DNA from: Chloroflexota bacterium | GTDB lineage: Bacteria > Chloroflexota > Anaerolineae > Aggregatilineales > Aggregatilineaceae | Assembly (NCBI GenBank): GCA_016234525.1 | Contig: JACRBK010000613.1 | Location: forward strand, 1 to 7,747 | Length of the DNA: 7,747 bases | Direction of reading: 5' to 3' | Made by a program: the position numbers and the translations under genes | The notes under the pieces: model-generated | Told to the model about the DNA's origin: nothing | The model's database searches: none | The model's input: the letters and a program-made list of their open reading frames with translations, nothing else | Part shown: in pieces, positions 1-5,011 of the stretch | How positions within the stretch are numbered: position 1 is the stretch's first letter | How the letters are laid out: every line of letters starts with the position of its first letter

Positions 1-1236
1 AAACCTCAGGCTGCGGAAGACACGCTGCATTTGCTCGATACGTTTGGCTCACCGGCAACGGTAGCCAGCACAGGAGGGCAGTATTTTGGTTTTGTGATTG
101 GCGGGGCGTTACCTGTAACTCAGGCGGCGAGCTGGCTGGCAACTATATGGGATCAAAACGCCGCGTTCTTTACGACATCACCCATCGCCGCTAAGATCGA
201 AGAGGTGGCGCTGCGTTGGCTGGTGGACCTGTTTCAATTTCCTTCAAACACGGCGGGGGCCTTTGTAACCGGGGCCACGATGGCAAATTTCACCGCGCTG
301 GCTGCCGCACGACACGCGATTCTGGAACGGCAGGGGTGGGATGTCGAAGCTCAGGGCTTATTTGGAGCGCCAGAAATTAAGCTGGTCGTTGGTGATGAAG
401 TGCATGTCAGCCTGCTCAAGGCGTTGAGTCTGCTCGGCTTGGGGCGTGACCGGGTGATTCGTGTTCCGGTTGATAATCAGGGAAGGATGATCCCTGGACA
501 ACTGCCACCGCTGGATGATCGAACCATCGTGTGTGTCCAGGCAGGTAACGTGAACAGCGGCGCGGTTGACCCGGTACGGGCCGTTGTCGAGAAGGCTCAA
601 CTCGCTGGCGCATGGGTTCATGTGGATGGCGCATTCGGACTGTGGGCGCTGGCGTTACCGGCCCTGTCTGAATTGGTCGACGGAGTTTCCCTGGCAGACT
701 CCTGGGCGGCAGACGCTCACAAGTGGCTCAACATTCCTTACGACAGCGGTATCGCCCTGTGTAAACATCCCCAACACCTCAGGGCAGCGATGTCCACCAG
801 CGCCGCCGCTTATCTTACCGCCAGCGAGCACAGAGAACCCGCTCACTTTGTGCCAGAATTATCCCGTCGGGCGCGCGGGATTGAAATTTGGGCCGCCCTG
901 CGGACTCTGGGGCGGGAGGGGATCGCGGAACTGGTGGAGCGGAACTGCCGTTCTGCGCGCCAGTTGGCGGACGGATTAAGGGAAGCCGGATACACAATCC
1001 ATAACGATGTCGTTCTCAATCAGGTGGTGGTTTCCTTCGGAACCGCGGAGGTAACCGGGCGTGTCATCAACGCGATCCAACAGGAGGGTAAACTTTGGGC
1101 AGGTCAGACTGTTTGGCAGGGGCATACTGCCCTGCGTCTGAGTGTTTCAAGTTGGGCTACCACTGATCAGGACATCGCGCAAAGTCTAGAGGCGATTCTT
1201 GAGACGGCTCACAGGATTCGCACGCAGGACAACTGA
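1..1236 (+). CDS. PLP-dependent group II decarboxylase (aromatic amino acid / glutamate decarboxylase-like), 5' partial
   Basis: The reading frame is open from base 1, so the start lies upstream. 411 residues are visible; family members have roughly 450-490, so about 50-70 N-terminal residues are missing. Visible family marks, numbered from the first codon here: the ring-stacking His in VHVSLLKA (His135), the PLP-nitrogen Asp in HVDGAFG (Asp209), and the Schiff-base Lys in DAHKWLN (Lys241). TGATMANFTAL replaces the usual TSGGTEAN-type phosphate-binding stretch. These residues assign fold type I, group II decarboxylase. Known members decarboxylate aromatic amino acids, glutamate or related acids in the cytoplasm; the substrate cannot be read here. 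Database entries of this kind are often labelled 'aspartate aminotransferase family protein', which is probably a misnomer. The gene ends in TGA and is convergent with the tRNA gene. No dedicated plus-strand terminator is seen, although the tRNA terminator hairpin could also work from this side. Confidence 0.9.
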   Translation, partial: KPQAAEDTLHLLDTFGSPATVASTGGQYFGFVIGGALPVTQAASWLATIWDQNAAFFTTSPIAAKIEEVALRWLVDLFQFPSNTAGAFVTGATMANFTALAAARHAILERQGWDVEAQGLFGAPEIKLVVGDEVHVSLLKALSLLGLGRDRVIRVPVDNQGRMIPGQLPPLDDRTIVCVQAGNVNSGAVDPVRAVVEKAQLAGAWVHVDGAFGLWALALPALSELVDGVSLADSWAADAHKWLNIPYDSGIALCKHPQHLRAAMSTSAAAYLTASEHREPAHFVPELSRRARGIEIWAALRTLGREGIAELVERNCRSARQLADGLREAGYTIHNDVVLNQVVVSFGTAEVTGRVINAIQQEGKLWAGQTVWQGHTALRLSVSSWATTDQDIAQSLEAILETAHRIRTQDN

Positions 1237-1303
1237 GTGAATTTGAAACAGTCGGGCAGCATTTTTCGGTTCTGATTGTTGGATGCCCGTGAAAGAATGA
1301 TGG

Positions 1304-1336
1304 GGAAAAAGAAAGGACCAGTCCGGATGCTGGTCC
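1304..1336 (-). terminator. Intrinsic terminator of tRNA-Arg
   Basis: Read on the minus strand, a perfect 7-bp stem GGACCAG/CTGGTCC with an 8-nt loop (1315-1336) is followed by a U-rich tail, TTTCTTTTT (1306-1314 on the plus strand as a/g). It starts about 25 nt past the tRNA 3' end, as expected for a single-tRNA transcript. On the plus strand the same stem is followed only by TTGTT, so termination of the decarboxylase mRNA here is possible but weaker. Confidence 0.75.
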
Positions 1337-1360
1337 TTGTTCGGGTTTTACCCGTTTAGA

Positions 1361-1432
1361 TGCCCTCAGCAGGACTCGAACCTGCGCCTCTGCCTCCGGA
1401 GGGCAACGCTCTATCCTCTGAGCTATGAGGGC
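1361..1432 (-). tRNA. tRNA-Arg (anticodon CCG)
   Basis: The minus strand folds into a full 72-nt cloverleaf. The acceptor stem is GCCCTCA/TGAGGGC with discriminator A. The D-arm is GCTC/GAGC with an 8-nt loop. The anticodon arm is TTGCC/GGCAG with loop CTCCGGA, giving anticodon CCG, which reads the Arg codon CGG. The variable region is AGGC (4 nt). The T-arm is GCAGG/CCTGC with loop TTCGAGT. The 3' CCA is not encoded, so it must be added by the nucleotidyltransferase. The gene stands alone with its own promoter and terminator. Confidence 0.96.
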
Positions 1433-1447
1433 ACAATTATATAATTC

Positions 1448-1475
1448 ATTTTACCAGTATTAGACGCTGCGTCAA
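1448..1475 (-). promoter_or_regulatory. Sigma-70-type promoter for tRNA-Arg
   Basis: On the minus strand, TTGACG (plus 1470-1475) and TAAAAT (plus 1448-1453) are separated by 16 bp. Each hexamer differs from consensus at one position. The predicted start near 1441 leaves a leader of about 9 nt before the mature tRNA 5' end. The following bases are AT-rich, which would help melting. Confidence 0.75.
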
Positions 1476-1644
1476 GAGATGGCTTATGGGAAGATGCGTA
1501 CCAACTCTGGAACGCTTTCCGTCGTCGCTCCACACACTTTTCATGCCGGGCACACCTTCCGGCTCATCCTGGAATTAGTTTACACTTCCGATTAGACCAC
1601 CTCGGATGAGATAAAGGTCTCTCACAAGGCTAACAAACGCTCCT

Positions 1645-3552
1645 CTATTGCACGTGTACAGGGCCGATACCCACCTGGAATGATGATTCCCCGGCGGCAT
1701 TGATCACCTGCATCGGCTCGAAGGTAAATGCATCAAGGATCGCGAGACTGAACAGCCAATTGCCGGGTAGGGGCAAATCCCCTAACGGCACGACTAGTGT
1801 ATCGACAAATTCGCGCCCCGCTCGCCAGCACGAGGGAGGATAATTCCAGTCTTCCGGGGTCCACTCGATGCTTTCGCGCTCGGATTCGTCGGGCGGAATG
1901 CTCACCAGAGTCAGAACATAAGCGTGTTTGATGGGCGTTTCGGCCCGCCAATGGAGATGCAAAGTAACAGTTGTGGGCGCTGTTTCAACATCCAACCCGA
2001 CAAATGTGATCCGGTCATCCCCGCGCGAAAATTGAGCGTCTACGGGAAAAGTCGGAGCGCTTTTAGCCTCGGCAGGATTCGATGGCCGGATCAGCGCAGC
2101 ATAGTCGGCCCAGCGCAACACTGAAGCGATGGCGAGAAGACACATTGCCTGTAGTACCAAAAAAACCACGCGATCACGCACCCGCAGTCCGACCAGGATA
2201 TCAGCTGCCATCAGGACCCAGACGGGCGCAAAAAACAGCCAGACACGCCCCGTTTCGCCCCGCGCGCTGCCGCTGAGAACTAACACAAACAACGTGAGGA
2301 CGGCTGATCCTACGAATACCTTTTTGGGTGTGATGTTTTCCCGGCGCAACCGCACAGCCCGCCACGCTACAAAAAACGACAGTGGAAATCCGACAAACAG
2401 GAACATATCGAGTGGATGCATGATCAGCCAGGAGAAGTAGGGACGGTTCAGTTCGTAGTGTTGGCTCATATTGCTTTTGATAATGGCGAATGGCGAACTG
2501 CCGCCGACAATCCAGTAAATAAGCCAGATCGAAGTCGTGCCGATCCCAAATAGCAGCCCGTCGCGCAGCAGGTTCAGCAGCGCAGCACGTTGAAGCGGCG
2601 CAACACGTATCAGCAGATGATAGCCCAGGATAATCAGCCCAGCGAGCAGGCCCAGTGGAACCAGCGTCAAATTGAAGAATATTCCAGCAGACAGAGTGAA
2701 TCCAGCCAGGAAAATTGAGCCGGGGCGCGTGTAAAGTAGTCCTTGCCACAGGAAAACCAGCATAACCAGCGTCATGAGAGGGTAAATCACGTTAAAAGTC
2801 GGCTGGAAAAAGGTCAAACCAGGGACCAACGGCCAGATGATAACCGCCAGTCGAGCAGTTGGGCGGTCAAACAGGTGCGTGCCGAGACGATACAGCGGCG
2901 CGATGCTCAGAGCACTCCAGAACGGCATGAGGATTTGAATCCAGGTACTGGCCCACTGCGCGTCCGTCCAATTTGCCATGATCAGATCCTGGCACTGCAT
3001 TGGACGGACAATCGCGCTAACACTGTTGGACACCAGGGGCAGATGATCGAGCACGCGCGTGTTGGCATAGTAGATGACAGCCAGACCGGGCGGACTGATG
3101 ACCACTCCGTTGGATTGGTGAGTTTGCTGATAAACCTGATCCGTGAATCCTGGCCAATCGCGCAGGGTGTCGCCAAAATTGAGGATCAAGGGCACTACAC
3201 CGTGATAGTGCCCCTGGATTGACAGGCGAGTGAGCAGTTCAAACAGTGGGCTTTCGTCCAGGTAGAGCAGCAGCAGACTCAGCAAAACAAAACTGCTGAA
3301 TGTCCATACCATGAGCAGAACCCGCCGAGATTGCCACAGCACCAAAAACGATCCGGCCACATACAAAACCAGTGTTACCGCGCTGAGAATCAGCCAGGGC
3401 CAGTGTGGATGGGTATAGGGCCAGACCCATTGCCCATCATCAGGTATCCAGGGCGCGTCGCCCCGAAACCAGGGAACGATATCAAAGGCCACGATTCCCA
3501 GTAGCATGAAGCTCAGAATCCACACTGCGATTAAGATTTGACTACGCTTCAT
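1645..3552 (-). CDS. Polytopic membrane protein, probable GT-C-fold glycosyltransferase (GT39/ArnT-like) with C-terminal beta-rich domain
   Basis: 635 residues, ATG to TAG. About 12-13 hydrophobic segments fill residues 1-480, for example around 5-25, 53-73, 78-97, 203-221, 253-274, 293-314, 333-350, 376-398, 412-428, 434-453 and 460-479. An acidic pair, Asp38-Asp39, follows the first segment, where GT-C enzymes usually carry their catalytic acidic residue(s). The GETGRVWLFFAPVW stretch (432-445) resembles the GR-containing late helix of such proteins. Residues ~500-635 are soluble and beta-rich (TLHLHWRAETP at 530-540, CWRAGREFVDTLVVPLGDLPLPGNW at 575-599), like the C-terminal domain found on many Chloroflexota membrane glycosyltransferases. 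The inferred role is transfer of sugars from polyprenyl-phosphate donors at the outer face of the membrane. Donor and acceptor are unknown, and no catalytic proof is visible. GGGGAAGG lies almost against the ATG, an unusually short spacing. No neighbour shares its strand except the tRNA. Confidence 0.82.
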   Translation of the reverse strand: MKRSQILIAVWILSFMLLGIVAFDIVPWFRGDAPWIPDDGQWVWPYTHPHWPWLILSAVTLVLYVAGSFLVLWQSRRVLLMVWTFSSFVLLSLLLLYLDESPLFELLTRLSIQGHYHGVVPLILNFGDTLRDWPGFTDQVYQQTHQSNGVVISPPGLAVIYYANTRVLDHLPLVSNSVSAIVRPMQCQDLIMANWTDAQWASTWIQILMPFWSALSIAPLYRLGTHLFDRPTARLAVIIWPLVPGLTFFQPTFNVIYPLMTLVMLVFLWQGLLYTRPGSIFLAGFTLSAGIFFNLTLVPLGLLAGLIILGYHLLIRVAPLQRAALLNLLRDGLLFGIGTTSIWLIYWIVGGSSPFAIIKSNMSQHYELNRPYFSWLIMHPLDMFLFVGFPLSFFVAWRAVRLRRENITPKKVFVGSAVLTLFVLVLSGSARGETGRVWLFFAPVWVLMAADILVGLRVRDRVVFLVLQAMCLLAIASVLRWADYAALIRPSNPAEAKSAPTFPVDAQFSRGDDRITFVGLDVETAPTTVTLHLHWRAETPIKHAYVLTLVSIPPDESERESIEWTPEDWNYPPSCWRAGREFVDTLVVPLGDLPLPGNWLFSLAILDAFTFEPMQVINAAGESSFQVGIGPVHVQ

Positions 3553-3900
3553 ACCTTCCCCGCTTTTGCTAACTCACACCAACCAGGTCGACACACTATT
3601 GTGGTTCTGGAGTTCCTGATTTAACACGGTAGCAGTGTGGAGATCGATATCTATTCAGGCCAACCAGCCGCCCAAGTACCCGAAATAAAGGAGATTGAAT
3701 GATTCATGATCCGGGTTGATGTCCGTGTTTTTTCCGCTGGCTAAGTATACGTCGTCACGTAAATACGTCAAGTTGGCGCATTTCATGTCCATCATTATGA
3801 GATAGCATATCCCGATTTTTCACGGGCCAACATACCACCTGATCAGCCAAAGTCTGTTATAGTTGATGAGTTTGGAGTTCATTATCTGGATGGAGTGTGT
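3553..3900. other. Divergent intergenic region between the membrane protein gene and lgt
   Basis: These 348 bases hold no convincing gene. Present are: a short palindrome TGAATGATTCA (3696-3706); a purine-rich AAAGGAG (3687-3693) five bases before a six-codon ATG...TGA frame (3699-3719); three ACGT tetramers at exact 8-bp steps (3749, 3757, 3765); and a small CCCG/CGGG hairpin without a T-run (3811-3826). The 5' control regions of both flanking genes must lie here. I could not identify a good minus-strand promoter for the membrane protein. Confidence 0.5.
3855..3863 (+). promoter_or_regulatory. Possible extended -10 promoter element for lgt
   Basis: TGTTATAGT is an extended -10 (TGN followed by TATAGT, one mismatch to TATAAT). 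It would start transcription near 3870, about 30 nt before the lgt ATG. The bases 17 bp upstream (3835-3840, CCACCT) do not resemble a -35, so the call rests on the extended -10 alone. Confidence 0.4.
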
Positions 3901-4782
3901 ATGAACCTGGATCGTCGTGGACTTGAGATCGGACCCTTTGACATTTTCGGGCTAACCCTACACCCGACTCTGCATTGGTACGGTTTGATCATCGTGACCG
4001 GTATTTTTTGCGCAGCAGCAGTCACCGCCTGGATGGCAAAACGCGAAGGCAAAAACCCACAATACGTCTGGGATGGGCTGCTCTGGGTGATCTTGTTTGC
4101 CTTAATCGGGGCGCGGCTGTGGCATGTCTTGTTCCCGTCTATCTCGGCGGAACGCGACACCGCCTGGTATTTTTCGCATTTCTTCGATCTCGAAAATGGC
4201 CCGCTGGCTGTATGGACCGGCGGCATGTCAATTTTCGGGGGTGCATTGGGCGGCGGGTTAGGGATCATCCTGTACGGCTACCGTCACCGCCTGGATATCC
4301 TTTCGTGGATGGACCTGGGCGCAGCATCACTGCCGTTAGGTCAAGCGATAGGCCGCTGGGGAAACTATGTCAATCAGGAACTCTATGGGGAACCGACTGA
4401 TCTCCCTTGGGGTATCCAAGTTGACAATCCACCTGCGCCCTATTCCCCTGATACTCATTTTCATCCCCTCTTTTTGTATGAGTCGATCTGGAATCTGCTG
4501 ACATTTGGCGTGCTGCTAGGAGTCTGGTGGCGTTTCCGTGCGCGCCTCAAAAAAGGCGATCTGGTGCTGCTGTATATGATCCTCTACCCCGCAGGGCGGT
4601 TTATGTTGGAATACCTGCGAATTGAAGTCACCCGATCGGGCGGCGTGAACGTATCACAGGTGTTCAGTGCAGGGATAATTGTGTTCGGCGCGGTGATGCT
4701 GGCGATCCGCCATCGAAAAGACCGTTTTCGCCTGCTGACTTCTAATAAAACCCTGACACCGAACGAAACTCCATCAAAATAA
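3901..4782 (+). CDS. lgt: Prolipoprotein diacylglyceryl transferase (Lgt)
   Basis: Inner-membrane enzyme that moves a diacylglyceryl group from phosphatidylglycerol to the lipobox cysteine of prolipoproteins, the first step of lipoprotein maturation. 293 residues from ATG 3901, a usual family length. The signature GRWGNYVNQELYG spans residues 151-163. Other family blocks are WYGL (26-29), VWTGGMSIFGG (105-114), HPLFLYES (188-195) and GRFMLEYLR (232-240), with about seven hydrophobic segments. The position of the essential E. coli His103 (GGMSFHGG) is Phe112 here; actinobacterial forms also lack that His, so this need not mean loss of function. ATG 3901 is chosen because GGAG (3892-3895) lies 5 nt upstream. 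An in-frame GTG at 3895 overlaps that site and would add only two residues. The C-terminus (about 270-293) is a polar, basic cytoplasmic tail. The gene appears monocistronic, with a strong terminator directly after it. Confidence 0.97.
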   Translation: MNLDRRGLEIGPFDIFGLTLHPTLHWYGLIIVTGIFCAAAVTAWMAKREGKNPQYVWDGLLWVILFALIGARLWHVLFPSISAERDTAWYFSHFFDLENGPLAVWTGGMSIFGGALGGGLGIILYGYRHRLDILSWMDLGAASLPLGQAIGRWGNYVNQELYGEPTDLPWGIQVDNPPAPYSPDTHFHPLFLYESIWNLLTFGVLLGVWWRFRARLKKGDLVLLYMILYPAGRFMLEYLRIEVTRSGGVNVSQVFSAGIIVFGAVMLAIRHRKDRFRLLTSNKTLTPNETPSK

Positions 4783-4786
4783 AAGC

Positions 4787-4815
4787 AAGGGCGCGAGAAA
4801 TTGCGCCCTTTTTTT
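4787..4815 (+). terminator. Intrinsic terminator of lgt
   Basis: A perfect 8-bp stem AAGGGCGC/GCGCCCTT (4787-4794 with 4803-4810) with an 8-nt loop runs directly into five more T residues. It starts 4 nt after the lgt stop codon. It insulates lgt from the sugar operon whose promoter begins 22 bp further on. Confidence 0.92.
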
Positions 4816-4836
4816 AGACCAATTTTAATAGGGGTA

Positions 4837-4865
4837 TTGACATTGCTTAACCGATTAAATAGAAT
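4837..4865 (+). promoter_or_regulatory. Near-consensus sigma-70 promoter of the GH65 operon
   Basis: A perfect -35 TTGACA (4837-4842), an exact 17-bp spacer and a TAGAAT -10 (4860-4865, one mismatch). The predicted start is near 4872, giving a leader of about 140 nt before the GH65 start. Such a strong core promoter in front of a catabolic gene suggests that control is by repression, which fits the operator-like repeat lying in the spacer. Confidence 0.8.
4843..4858 (+). promoter_or_regulatory. LacI-family-like operator, copy 1 (in promoter spacer)
   Basis: TTGCTTAACCGATTAA carries the imperfect dyad TTAA-C-CG-A-TTAA centred on CpG (4852-4853), the layout typical of LacI/GalR-family operators. 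It lies wholly between the -35 and -10 hexamers, so a bound repressor would block RNA polymerase. It recurs with one mismatch at 4985-5000. The regulator gene is not in this window. Confidence 0.6.
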
Positions 4866-4900
4866 ATAGATAACACTGGATGAAATATCGTCCGATCCGT

Positions 4901-4978
4901 AAGCCCTGACAATGACCGTCCCGCAAATGCGGGTGAGCTTCTGGCCGGTTTATTTGAAATGTGTGGGGCTTGTTTTTT
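4901..4978 (+). promoter_or_regulatory. Candidate structured 5' leader with U-run (possible attenuator)
   Basis: Within the predicted leader, three helices can nest: AAGCCC/GGGCTT (4901-4906 with 4966-4971), ACCG/CGGT (4915-4918 with 4946-4949), and CCCGC/GCGGG with an AAAT loop (4920-4924 with 4929-4933). The outer helix is followed, after one G, by six T (4973-4978), which resembles a terminator closing a larger fold. A competing pairing, AAGC (4901-4904) with GCTT (4937-4940), would open the outer helix. I recognise no known riboswitch consensus. The outer helix is short and closes a long loop, so the call is tentative. Confidence 0.33.
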
Positions 4979-4984
4979 CAATAG

Positions 4985-5000
4985 TTGCTTAAACGATTAA
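4985..5000 (+). promoter_or_regulatory. LacI-family-like operator, copy 2 (just upstream of GH65 start)
   Basis: TTGCTTAAACGATTAA matches 15 of 16 bases with copy 1. Its dyad TTAA-A-CG-A-TTAA is centred on CpG at 4994-4995, 142 bp from the centre of copy 1. It overlaps a perfect 10-bp palindrome, CGATTAATCG (4994-5003). Position in the transcribed leader, 12 bases before ATG 5012, suits a roadblock or a DNA-looping auxiliary site. Confidence 0.6.
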
Positions 5001-5011
5001 TCGGAATGCTT

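Noticed and set aside
566..979. 137-residue plus-strand frame inside the decarboxylase gene
   Set aside because: The decarboxylase frame covers it with conserved catalytic residues; this frame is Trp/Cys/Arg-rich and resembles nothing known.
1594..1620. AGACC...GGTCT inverted repeat after the membrane protein gene as its terminator
   Set aside because: A 5-bp stem with a 17-base loop and no U-tract on the minus strand is too weak to call.
2201..2749. 182-residue open frame on the minus strand inside the membrane protein gene
   Set aside because: It is a shadow frame of the 635-residue gene: rich in Arg, Cys and Ser, with no hydrophobic or domain pattern, and no ribosome site.
2743..3222. 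159-residue plus-strand open frame antisense to the membrane protein gene
   Set aside because: It is low-complexity polar sequence (Gln, Arg, Asp) typical of the antisense of hydrophobic codons; no family resemblance and no start signal.
3716..3751. TTGATG with TAAGTA/TATACG as a promoter for lgt
   Set aside because: The spacing is 20 bp or more with poor -10 matches; the extended -10 at 3855-3863 is closer and better.
3811..3826. CCCG/CGGG hairpin upstream of lgt as a terminator
   Set aside because: The stem has only 4 bp and no T-run follows on either strand.
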